Positions 1 to 5,495 of a stretch of DNA of 5,948 nt are shown here, in pieces; the stretch's first letter is position 1, and each line of letters opens with the position of its first letter. Both the position numbers and the translations under genes were made by a program. Under the pieces are notes generated by a model. It was not told the origin of the DNA, searched no databases, and saw only the letters and a program-made list of their open reading frames with translations. Source of the stretch: Frankiaceae bacterium (GTDB taxonomy: Bacteria > Actinomycetota > Actinomycetes > Mycobacteriales > SCTD01); the NCBI GenBank assembly GCA_947479995.1, contig CANKBT010000201.1:1-5948 (forward strand), given 5' to 3'.

Positions 1-4
1 CCGC

Positions 5-10
5 TAGGCT
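5..10 (+). promoter_or_regulatory. Probable -10 element of the tRNA-Ser promoter
   Basis: The hexamer TAGGCT matches the actinobacterial -10 pattern TAnnnT. Taking its first T as -12 puts the transcription start at base 17, one base before the mature tRNA 5' end. The -35 region lies outside the window. Such a short tRNA leader is possible but not typical, so the start point is an inference. Confidence 0.45.
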
Positions 11-17
11 CGCCTGC

Positions 18-107
18 GGTGGCGTGTCCGAGCGGCCGAAGGAGCACGCCTCGAAAGCGTGTGACGGTGCAAGCCGTCCGTGGGTTCAAATCCCACCGCC
101 ACCGCCA
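18..107 (+). tRNA. tRNA-Ser (anticodon CGA), CCA encoded
   Basis: A complete class II tRNA that reads UCG serine codons. The acceptor stem pairs 18-24 (GGTGGCG) with 97-103 (CGCCACC), the discriminator G is at 104 and the genomic CCA at 105-107. The anticodon stem pairs 45-49 with 57-61 around the loop CTCGAAA (50-56), giving anticodon CGA at 52-54. The long variable arm typical of serine tRNAs is the hairpin 63-67/74-78 (GACGG/CCGTC). The T arm pairs 80-84 with 92-96 around TTCAAAT. All stems are intact, so the gene should be functional. UCG is a common serine codon in high-GC genomes, which fits the need for a CGA isoacceptor. Confidence 0.96.
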
Positions 108-316
108 TGCACCACCGCGCAGGCACCACTGCGCCCGCACCACCGGCAGCCCCGCAGGTCGTCAGACCGGCGGGGCTGACTCGCGTCCGGGGCTGGTCCG
201 CCGCCCACCGGGCAGTGGGACCTCGCGCGGGTCGCGGTCGCGCTCGCCCTGCTGGCCGGGGCGTCGCCCTGCACCGCAGCGCGACTGCCCGACCCGCACG
301 CGGGTAGCCCGAGGGC
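108..316. other. Intergenic region between tRNA-Ser and the LapA-domain gene
   Basis: This 209-base gap holds one clear element, the hairpin at 147-178. No open frame with a credible start fills the rest. The frame beginning at 180 reads through a hydrophobic run around 228-265 that resembles a signal peptide, but it has no ATG, GTG or TTG start and continues out of frame into the next gene, so it is not called. I saw no convincing -10/-35 pair for the downstream gene. Confidence 0.5.
147..178 (+). terminator. Hairpin terminator after tRNA-Ser
   Basis: The arms 147-160 and 165-178 pair in 13 of 14 positions (one A-G mismatch, 156 with 169) around the loop GTCA. It starts 39 bases after the tRNA CCA. 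No T tract follows, as is common for high-GC actinobacterial terminators. Its position makes termination of the tRNA transcript the simplest role; a processing or stability structure is the alternative. Confidence 0.6.
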
Positions 317-550
317 ATGTCTGACACCACGAGCAAGGCCCGCGAGGCCCGGCGCACCGCCAAGCTGGCGCTCGGCGCCGTCCTGCTGGTCCTGCTGACG
401 ATCTTCGCCGTCAGCAACAGCGACAGCACCGACATCGACTTCCTGGTCGGCGACCCGGTCGAGGTGCCGCTCATCCTCGTCCTGCTGGTCACCGCCGTGC
501 TCGGCGCCGTGATCTACGAGCTGTTCCGCTTCACCCGCGCCCGCCGCTAG
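317..550 (+). CDS. LapA-domain (DUF1049) two-helix membrane protein
   Basis: A 77-residue integral membrane protein of the LapA/DUF1049 family. In E. coli, LapA works with LapB in controlling lipopolysaccharide synthesis; the role in Gram-positive bacteria is not established, so none is claimed. Two hydrophobic helices are seen at about residues 16-34 and 51-69. Between them is the family signature, an Asn-containing turn followed by a short segment ending in DFLVG (41-45). The ends are charged: KAREARR before helix 1 and RFTRARR after helix 2, suggesting both termini are cytoplasmic. The ATG at 317 is the only reasonable start because the same frame is closed by TAG at 305-307. A GAGGG stretch (311-315) sits only one base from the ATG, too close for an ideal ribosome site. 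The length is typical for the family. It appears monocistronic, facing a convergent gene 22 bases away. Confidence 0.85.
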   Translation: MSDTTSKAREARRTAKLALGAVLLVLLTIFAVSNSDSTDIDFLVGDPVEVPLILVLLVTAVLGAVIYELFRFTRARR

Positions 551-572
551 GCAAGCGGCCCAGAGCGCGGGC

Positions 573-767
573 TCAGCGCCGGGCGACCGACCGCCGCCGC
601 AGGCGGCGGGCCCGGCGCACGAGCGCGACCTGCAGCTCGGACAGCCGGCCGTCGTCGGCGCGCGCCCGGCGGGCCGCGTCGAGGTCGAGCACGACGGCGC
701 CGCTCGGCGGCACGGCGCGCGCGGGGCGGTACGCCGTGTGCTCGTCGAACGGCAGGACGACGCTCAC
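573..767 (-). CDS. Small Arg-rich protein, translationally coupled to the STAS gene
   Basis: A 64-residue protein I do not recognise. It begins with GTG at 767-765, overlapping the STAS gene stop as GTGA, which suggests translational coupling; no Shine-Dalgarno precedes it. Every sense codon ends in G or C, the pattern of genuine genes in this window. The first half has a VLPFDEH segment (residues 4-10) and a short hydrophobic strand GAVVLDLD (23-30). The second half is strongly basic, with 9 arginines among the last 14 residues. The tail codons coincide with a large GC hairpin, so its composition may partly reflect that structure. A longer same-frame reading starting at 956 lies across the STAS gene and is rejected. 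It could be an accessory or partner of the STAS protein; this rests only on gene order. Confidence 0.6.
   Translation of the reverse strand: MSVVLPFDEHTAYRPARAVPPSGAVVLDLDAARRARADDGRLSELQVALVRRARRLRRRSVARR
576..618 (+). terminator. Large GC hairpin at the convergent gene junction
   Basis: Outer arms 576-584 and 610-618 pair perfectly (GCGCCGGGC with GCCCGGCGC). Inner arms 591-598 and 602-609 pair perfectly (CCGCCGCC with GGCGGCGG) around a three-base loop; bases 585-590 bulge on one side. It begins 25 bases after the LapA-domain stop, so it is well placed to terminate that transcript. On the minus strand the same bases are the last codons of the Arg-rich gene, so for that transcript it would act at the very 3' end of the message. 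No T tract is present. Confidence 0.5.
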
Positions 768-1120
768 GAGGCGACCCGCGGCGCGGGCGCCTCGACGGTC
801 GGCTCGACGTCGAAGACGCCGGCCAGGCCGGCCAGCGCGAGCAGGCGCTGGCACTGCGTCGAGCAGCCGCGCAGCGTCAGCAGGCCGCCCTGGCGCCAGG
901 CCTGCCGGTGCACGTCGAGCAGCACGGTCATGGCCTGCGCGTCGAGGAAGCGGCACTCGGACAGGTCGAGCACCAGCTGCGACGGGCGCTCGGCCAGCGC
1001 GTCCTCCAGCTGCTGGCGCAGCTGCGGGAGGGTGGCGATGTCGAGCTCGTGGGTCACCTGCAGCACGCGGACGCCGGTCGTGGCGGCGGTGGGGGCGGTG
1101 CGGTCGCTGAGCACGGTCAT
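764..1120 (-). CDS. STAS-domain protein, anti-sigma factor antagonist family, lacking the usual phospho-serine
   Basis: A 118-residue cytoplasmic protein with a single STAS domain (about residues 17-107), the fold of SpoIIAA/RsbV. Family members bind anti-sigma kinases to release a sigma factor and are switched off when the kinase phosphorylates a Ser or Thr in a D-S-x-G motif. The domain pattern is clear: a first strand VRVLQVTHELD, a helix rich in Leu/Gln (31-44), and LVLDLSECRFLD (49-60). Here the motif reads D60-A61-Q62-A63, so the phospho-acceptor position is alanine, and the normal phospho-switch is probably absent. Cys86 and Cys90 form a CxxxC in the following segment. The ATG at 1120 is chosen because an excellent GAGGAGG lies five bases upstream; the open frame to 1276 has no such support. 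It is divergent from the response regulator and coupled to a small Arg-rich gene. No anti-sigma kinase gene is in the window. Confidence 0.88.
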   Translation of the reverse strand: MTVLSDRTAPTAATTGVRVLQVTHELDIATLPQLRQQLEDALAERPSQLVLDLSECRFLDAQAMTVLLDVHRQAWRQGGLLTLRGCSTQCQRLLALAGLAGVFDVEPTVEAPAPRVAS

Positions 1121-1125
1121 GCGGG

Positions 1126-1132
1126 CCTCCTC
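1126..1132 (-). promoter_or_regulatory. Shine-Dalgarno of the STAS gene
   Basis: On the minus strand this reads GAGGAGG, five bases before the ATG at 1120. It is the strongest ribosome site in the window and decides the start of the STAS gene. Most other genes here have weak or no sites. Confidence 0.85.
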
Positions 1133-1136
1133 GGGT

Positions 1137-1238
1137 CGTGACGCCGAGACTCGTCGAGGGGTGCGACGACGGCTCTGCGACGACGTGTCAGTCCCGTGAC
1201 GTCCCGTCGCGGTCCGCGCCGCCCGGCATGATGGGCGG
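1137..1238. promoter_or_regulatory. Divergent control region between the STAS gene and the response regulator
   Basis: This short region must carry the promoters for both directions. It holds several short repeats: TGCGACGAC at 1162-1170 and 1176-1184 (14-base period); GTCCCGT at 1191-1197 and 1201-1207 (10-base period, about one helical turn); and CGTGACG at 1137-1143 and 1195-1201. Bases 1187-1190 and 1197-1200 form a small inverted repeat (GTCA/TGAC). OmpR-family regulators usually bind tandem direct repeats about one turn apart, so these are candidate autoregulatory boxes, by inference only. A weak -10-like CATGAT (1227-1232) lies six bases before the regulator GTG. No good -35 was seen on either strand. 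Confidence 0.35.
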
Positions 1239-1910
1239 GTGACCGCGGTGCTGGTGGTGGAGGACGACGACCGCATCCGGCTGTCGCTGACGCTCGCGCT
1301 CGAGGACGAGGGCTACGACGTCACCGCGGTCGGCACGGCCGAGCAGGGCCTCGCGGCGTTCCGCGCCGCCCCCGTCGAGACGGTCCTCGTCGACCTCATG
1401 CTCCCGGGCATGGACGGCTTCGACTGCATCCGCGAGCTGCGCAAGGGCAGCGACGTCGCGATCGTCGTCGTCAGCGCCCGCGACGACACGCACGACATCG
1501 TCGCGGCGCTCGAGGCCGGCGCCGACGACTACGTCGTCAAGCCCGTGGCGGTCAAGGAGCTCACCGCCCGGCTGCGGGCCCTGCGCCGCCGGGCGCACGC
1601 CGCGCCCGCGCAGCCCCGCGCCATGGTCTTCGGCGACCTCGAGGTGGCGCCCGACGTCGGCGAGGTGCGCCTCGCCGGCCGCGACGTCGCCCTGACCCGC
1701 ACGGAGTTCCGCCTCCTCGTCGAGCTGGCGCAGGCCTCGGGCCGGGTGCTGTCGCGCGCGCAGCTGCTCAAGAGCGTCTGGGACTACGACTTCGGCGACG
1801 AGCGCGTCGTCGACGTCCACGTCGGCCGGCTGCGCCGCAAGGTCGAGCACGACCCGGCCGACCCGCAGCACGTCGTCACGGTGCGGGGCTTCGGGTACAA
1901 GCTGCGGTGA
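1239..1910 (+). CDS. OmpR/PhoB-family response regulator
   Basis: A 223-residue cytoplasmic transcription factor, the output partner of the kinase encoded next to it. The receiver domain spans about residues 1-118, with the acidic pocket E8-D9-D10, the phospho-acceptor D52 in LVDLMLPGMDG, the switch Ser79, Tyr98 and the invariant Lys101 followed by Pro. A linker rich in Ala and Pro (119-127) leads to a winged-helix DNA-binding domain (about 128-223). That domain has the family segments LTRTEFRLL, the recognition helix region VVDVHVGRLRRKVE and the C-terminal hairpin VRGFGYKLR. All catalytic residues are present and the length is typical. The start is GTG at 1239; the ATG codons at 1228 and 1231 are in another frame that stops at 1242. 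There is no Shine-Dalgarno. It is the first gene of a four-gene operon. It resembles regulators such as MtrA or CseB, but I cannot assign orthology. Confidence 0.95.
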   Translation: MTAVLVVEDDDRIRLSLTLALEDEGYDVTAVGTAEQGLAAFRAAPVETVLVDLMLPGMDGFDCIRELRKGSDVAIVVVSARDDTHDIVAALEAGADDYVVKPVAVKELTARLRALRRRAHAAPAQPRAMVFGDLEVAPDVGEVRLAGRDVALTRTEFRLLVELAQASGRVLSRAQLLKSVWDYDFGDERVVDVHVGRLRRKVEHDPADPQHVVTVRGFGYKLR

Positions 1911-1914
1911 GCCG

Positions 1915-3258
1915 GTGCTGAGGCTGCGCGTCGGGCTGCGGTCGCGGGTCACCGCGCTGTTCGCCGCCGGCGCGCTCGGCCTGTCCCTCGCGCTCGCGCT
2001 GGCGACGTACGGCGTGACGCGGAGCAACCTCATCGCCGAGCGCGAGCGCACGGCGGTGCGCGCGACGGCGTTCGACGCGGTCGTCGTGCGGCAGGGCATC
2101 ACCGCCGCCGACGCCGAGGTGGTCGAGGTGCTGCAGCGGCTCGACACCGGCACGGGCCGCCGGCCGCTCGTGCGCCGCGGCGGCGAGGCCTTCGTGCGCG
2201 GCGCCGACACCGGCCTCACCGAGGCGGTGACCGACCGCATGGTGCGGCTCGTCGAGCAGGACCGGCAGTCGGCGGTGCAGCGCGTCGTCGTGCAGGGGCA
2301 GCCGGCGGTCGTCGTGGGGGTGCCGCTCGCGCCGGGCGAGGCCTACTACGAGGTCGTCTCGCTCGTCGACGTCGAGGACACCCTGCAGGAGCTGGGCCGC
2401 ACCCTGACGCTCGTGAGCGCGCTGACCACGGTCGGCGGCGCGCTCGCGGGCTACTGGGCGGGCCGCCGGCTCCTGCGGCCGCTGCGCTCGGTGGCCACCG
2501 CCGCGCAGCGCATCGGCGAGGGCGACCTGTCGGCGCGCCTCGAGGAGTCCGACGACCCCGACCTCGAGCCCATCACCACGAGCTTCAACACCATGGTCGA
2601 CGAGCTCGCCGCGCGGCTCGACCGCGACCGGCGCTTCGCCGCCGACGTCAGCCACGAGCTCCGCTCGCCGCTGCAGACGCTCACCGCTGCGTCGTCCGTG
2701 CTCGCCAACCGGGCCGACGCGCTCGACCCGCGCTCGGCCTCGGCGGCGCTGCTCGTCGCCGAGGAGGCCGGGCGCTTCACCGCGCTCGTGCAGGACCTGC
2801 TCGAGCTGGCGCGCGACGAGCTGCCGGTGCACCTGCAGGACACCGACGTCGCGGCGCAGCTGCGCGAGGTCGTGCGCGAGGCCGCGCCGGTGCTCGACGT
2901 CGCGCACGCCCCCGCGACCTGGCGCCTCGACCGCCGGCGCTTCGAGCGCCTGGTCTCCAACCTCGTCGACAACGCCGAGCGGCACGGCGGCGGCGCCGTC
3001 CGCGTCGGCGCGTCCGTCGAGGACGGCCGCCTCGTGGTCGAGGTCGACGACGCCGGTCCGGGCGTGCCGGTCGAGGAGCGCGAGCTGGTCTTCGACCGCT
3101 TCGGGCGCGGCCGCGCGGCAAGCGCCCGGGGCGACAGCGACGGCACCGGGCTCGGGCTGTCGCTCGTCGCCCAGCACGCCGCCGCGCACGGCGGCACCGT
3201 CACCGTGCTCGACCGGCCGGGCGGCGGGGCGCGCTTCCGCGTGGAGCTCCCGGCGTGA
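1915..3258 (+). CDS. Membrane sensor histidine kinase
   Basis: A 447-residue kinase that senses an extracytoplasmic signal and phosphorylates the regulator encoded just upstream. The first membrane helix is at about residues 12-33 and the second at about 163-183, enclosing an external sensor domain of roughly 130 residues that I cannot match to a named fold. A HAMP linker follows (about 184-237, including RPLRSVATAAQRIGEGDLSAR). The dimerisation/H box FAADVSHELRSPL carries the phospho-acceptor His247. The ATPase domain has the N box NLVDNAERHG (349-358, Asn353), the G1 box DDAGPG (378-383), the F box FDRFGRG (393-399) and the G2 box GTGLGLS (410-416). All catalytic elements look intact. The start GTG lies four bases after the regulator stop, with a weak GGTGAG (1906-1911) just upstream, implying co-translation. 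The type is close to MtrB/CseC kinases. Confidence 0.95.
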   Translation: MLRLRVGLRSRVTALFAAGALGLSLALALATYGVTRSNLIAERERTAVRATAFDAVVVRQGITAADAEVVEVLQRLDTGTGRRPLVRRGGEAFVRGADTGLTEAVTDRMVRLVEQDRQSAVQRVVVQGQPAVVVGVPLAPGEAYYEVVSLVDVEDTLQELGRTLTLVSALTTVGGALAGYWAGRRLLRPLRSVATAAQRIGEGDLSARLEESDDPDLEPITTSFNTMVDELAARLDRDRRFAADVSHELRSPLQTLTAASSVLANRADALDPRSASAALLVAEEAGRFTALVQDLLELARDELPVHLQDTDVAAQLREVVREAAPVLDVAHAPATWRLDRRRFERLVSNLVDNAERHGGGAVRVGASVEDGRLVVEVDDAGPGVPVEERELVFDRFGRGRAASARGDSDGTGLGLSLVAQHAAAHGGTVTVLDRPGGGARFRVELPA

Positions 3259-3806
3259 GGCGGGCCCTCGCCGCCGCGGTGGCGCTGCTGCTCGCGACCG
3301 GCTGCGGCATCGGCGCCGAGGAGGAGCCGCGCGCCCTGCCCGGCACCGCCTCGGCGTCCTCGTCCAGCCCGGCGCCGGCGCCGACCGGCAGCCAGGCCGT
3401 GCCGGTCTTCCTCGCCGACGCCGACGGGCTCGTCGAGGTCGAGCGGAGCCTGCCGCCGGCGCCCGGCCCCGAGGTGCTGCTGCTCGCCGTGCTCGAGGGG
3501 CCGACCGTCGCCGAGCGCGCCCGCGGCCTGCGCTCGGTCGTGCCGCCGGAGGCCACCACCTCCGCGGCGGCGCCCGCCGACGGCGTCGTCACCGTGCAGC
3601 TGCCCGAGGTCGACCCGATCGACGACGCCGGCACCAACGACGAGCTGCTCGGCTACGCGCAGATCGTGCTCACCCTCGACGCCTCCGACGAGGTGTCGGG
3701 CGTGCTGTTCGAGCGCGGTGGCGAGCCGGTCGACGTGCCCCGGGCCGACGGCTCGCTGTCGCCCGGCCGCCCGGCGCGGGCCGCCGACTACGCCGCGCTG
3801 CTGTGA
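3255..3806 (+). CDS. GerMN-domain lipoprotein of the two-component operon
   Basis: A 183-residue secreted, lipid-anchored protein. A short signal sequence (RR at 2-3, hydrophobic 4-13) ends in the lipobox A-T-G-C with Cys17 as the lipidated residue. A low-complexity Ser/Ala/Pro linker (about 30-46) leads to a GerMN domain (about 48-163). Recognisable GerMN segments are the opening strand VPVFLADADGLV, the helix plus strand LLLAVLEGP...LRSVVPP, VVTVQLP, and ELLGYAQIVLTLD followed by VLFERGGEPVDVPRADG. The C-terminus RAADYAALL also matches the ending seen in actinobacterial GerMN lipoproteins. The start GTG overlaps the kinase stop as GTGA, with GGAG at 3243-3246. LpqB, the lipoprotein partner of MtrB, also has a GerMN domain but is several times larger and adds a beta-propeller; here only the GerMN part is present. 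The likely role is modulating the kinase from outside the membrane, by inference. Confidence 0.88.
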   Translation: MRRALAAAVALLLATGCGIGAEEEPRALPGTASASSSSPAPAPTGSQAVPVFLADADGLVEVERSLPPAPGPEVLLLAVLEGPTVAERARGLRSVVPPEATTSAAAPADGVVTVQLPEVDPIDDAGTNDELLGYAQIVLTLDASDEVSGVLFERGGEPVDVPRADGSLSPGRPARAADYAALL

Positions 3807-4435
3807 CTCGGGCGCTCACCGACCCCGCCCGCGCCGGGGCGCTGGCCGCCGGGCTGGTCGTCGCCACCGCCGCGTGGGTCGTCGCCGGCGAGGTCGCGCC
3901 CGAGGGCTACAGCCACGTCGGCCGCAGCCTGTCGCAGCTGCAGCGCACCGGCACGAGCACGCGGCCCCTCATGACCACCGGCCTGGCCGTCCTCGGCGCC
4001 GGGCTGCTGCTCGCCGCGCCGGTCGTCGGGCGGGCGCTGCGCTCGACGGCGGCGTCCGTGCTCGTGCGCGTCGCCGGTGCCGCGACCCTCGTCGGCGCGG
4101 CCTTCCCGCTCGCCGTCGACAAGGGCCTGCCGCAGGACCTGCCGCACAACGCCGCGGCCGCGGTCGGCTACGCCGCCGTCTCGCTGCTGCCCCTGCTGGG
4201 CGCCCGGCGCCTCGCGGGCGGCGCCGCGCGCGCGTCCGGCGCGGTCGGGGCCGTGACGCTGACCTGCATGGTGCTCACCGTGCCGCTGCACGACGTCACC
4301 GGCGCGCTCCAGCGCGCCGGGCTGACGCTCGGGCTGGCCTGGCTGACCGCGGTGGCGGTCGCTCAGGCGCGGTCGAGCTCGACGGAGCGGCGCAGCGCGG
4401 CGTGCAGCGACAGCGGGGTCAGCACGCCGAGGTAG
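3803..4435 (+). CDS. DUF998-type polytopic membrane protein
   Basis: A 210-residue integral membrane protein with about six hydrophobic helices (near residues 11-29, 57-77, 83-103, 117-134, 145-163 and 173-188). The loop after helix 1 carries GYSHVGRSLSQL (35-46), which resembles the conserved segment of DUF998 proteins, and a His115-Asn116 pair precedes helix 4, as in that family. The family function is unknown. The start GTG overlaps the lipoprotein stop as GTGA and has no Shine-Dalgarno, so it is probably translated by coupling. It is the last gene of the sensory operon, suggesting a membrane partner or target of the signalling system. The tail from about residue 187 is hydrophilic and lies antisense to the end of the ATPase gene, a 73-base convergent overlap. 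The family call is from motif resemblance, not a search. Confidence 0.78.
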   Translation: MTRALTDPARAGALAAGLVVATAAWVVAGEVAPEGYSHVGRSLSQLQRTGTSTRPLMTTGLAVLGAGLLLAAPVVGRALRSTAASVLVRVAGAATLVGAAFPLAVDKGLPQDLPHNAAAAVGYAAVSLLPLLGARRLAGGAARASGAVGAVTLTCMVLTVPLHDVTGALQRAGLTLGLAWLTAVAVAQARSSSTERRSAACSDSGVSTPR

Positions 4436-5472
4436 CGGTCGCTGCCGGGCTCGAGCACGGCCGTCCAGCCGGCGTCGTGCTGCAGCATCTCGGCCATCGC
4501 GGCCTTGAGCGTGCTGTCGGCGCGGACGGCCGCGGGCAGCCGCTGCACGCGGTCGGCGACGACGCCGTCGCCGACCAGGCGGTCGGCGTGCACGTAGCCG
4601 CGCAGGCGACCGGCCTCGTCGAGCACGAGCGCGAAGCCCTCGGTCAGCACGTTGCGGGCCTCGGCGAGCGTGTCGGTGGCGGCGACCGTCGGCGGCTTGT
4701 CGAGGTCCTCGGTGTCGATGCCGGTGACCGCGAGCCGCCGCAGGCCGCGGTCGGCGCCGACGAAGTCGGCGACGAACGGCGTCGCGGGGGAGCCCAGCAG
4801 CGCGGCCGGGGTGTCGAGCTGCTCGAGCACGCCGCCCTGGCGGAAGACGGCGATCCGGTCGCCGAGCCGTACCGCCTCGTCGATGTCGTGCGTGACGAAC
4901 ACGATCGTCTTGCGCACCTGCTCCTGCACGCGCAGGAACTCCGCCTGCAGGCGGTCGCGGGCGATCGGGTCGATGGCCGAGAACGGCTCGTCCATGAGCA
5001 GCACCGGCGGGTCGCCGGCGAGCGCGCGCGCGACGCCGACGCGCTGGCGCTGGCCGCCGGACAGCTGCGCCGGGTAGCGGTCGCGGTAGACCGCCGGGTC
5101 GAGGCCGACGAGGTCGAGCAGCTCGTCGACGCGGGTGCGCGTGCGGCGCTTGTCCCAGCCGAGCAGCTTCGGCACGGTCGCGACGTTCTCGCCGACGCGC
5201 TGGTGCGGGAACAGCCCGACCTGCTGGATGACGTAGCCGATCCGGCGGCGCAGCTCGCGCACGTCGACCGAGGTGACGTCGTCGCCCTGCAGCAGGATGC
5301 GCCCGCTGCTGGGCTGCACGAGCCGGTTGACCATCTTCATGGTCGTCGTCTTGCCGCAGCCCGAGGGCCCGACGAGGCAGAGCAGCTCGCCCTCGCGCAC
5401 CGCGAGGTCCAGCTGCTCGACCGCGACGGTGCCGTCCGGGAAGCGCTTGGACACGGCGTCCAGACGGATCAT
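4363..5472 (-). CDS. opuCA: OpuCA/ProV-type osmoprotectant ABC transporter ATPase with CBS-like region
   Basis: A 369-residue cytoplasmic ATPase that would power uptake of a quaternary-amine compatible solute such as glycine betaine, carnitine or choline. The nucleotide-binding domain (about 1-240) has Walker A GPSGCGKT (35-42), the Q loop QQVGLFPH (83-90), the signature LSGGQ (137-141), Walker B LLMDEP (158-163, Glu162) and the H-loop His195 in VTHDIDEA. A C-terminal part (about 255-360) has the pattern of tandem CBS domains, which in OpuA-type transporters respond to ionic strength or nucleotide. The family length is normal. ATG at 5472 is chosen because family proteins begin close to this MIRLDAVSKRF; GTG at 5493 would add seven residues and is possible. 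A further in-frame extension to 5550 would run through the divergent permease gene and is rejected. The substrate cannot be read from the ATPase alone. Confidence 0.93.
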   Translation of the reverse strand: MIRLDAVSKRFPDGTVAVEQLDLAVREGELLCLVGPSGCGKTTTMKMVNRLVQPSSGRILLQGDDVTSVDVRELRRRIGYVIQQVGLFPHQRVGENVATVPKLLGWDKRRTRTRVDELLDLVGLDPAVYRDRYPAQLSGGQRQRVGVARALAGDPPVLLMDEPFSAIDPIARDRLQAEFLRVQEQVRKTIVFVTHDIDEAVRLGDRIAVFRQGGVLEQLDTPAALLGSPATPFVADFVGADRGLRRLAVTGIDTEDLDKPPTVAATDTLAEARNVLTEGFALVLDEAGRLRGYVHADRLVGDGVVADRVQRLPAAVRADSTLKAAMAEMLQHDAGWTAVLEPGSDRYLGVLTPLSLHAALRRSVELDRA

Positions 5473-5480
5473 GTCGTCGG

Positions 5481-5489
5481 CTGTAGCGT
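5481..5489. promoter_or_regulatory. Candidate bidirectional -10 element for the transporter genes
   Basis: On the plus strand, TAGCGT (5484-5489) matches TAnnnT and places +1 at 5496, exactly the permease GTG. On the minus strand, TACAGC (5486 down to 5481) shares the same TA step, matches less well (last base C, not T), and places +1 at about 5473, one base before the ATPase ATG. Neither gene has a Shine-Dalgarno. Leaderless mRNAs are common in actinobacteria. No -35 was identified. Confidence 0.4.
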
Positions 5490-5495
5490 CCACGC

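Noticed and set aside
18..107. tRNA-Ser as an integration site
   Set aside because: No integrase gene and no second copy of the tRNA 3' end in the window.
180..316. Hydrophobic, signal-peptide-like run in the plus frame starting at 180
   Set aside because: No ATG, GTG or TTG start after the TGA at 177, no ribosome site, and the frame continues out of frame into the next gene. Chance hydrophobic translation is common in GC-rich DNA.
4..492. Minus-strand 162-residue open frame including a GFEPTDG-like stretch
   Set aside because: Its end is the antisense of the tRNA-Ser; GFEP-type peptides are a well-known artefact of translating tRNA T arms. The rest is antisense to the LapA-domain gene.
738..1199. 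Long plus-strand frames over the STAS gene
   Set aside because: They are antisense to a gene with a clear STAS domain and Shine-Dalgarno, and their composition (Arg/Ser/Ala) is that of shadow frames.
1876..3189. Minus-strand 437-residue frame across the kinase gene
   Set aside because: Low-complexity Arg/Ala/His-rich shadow of a kinase with all catalytic boxes.
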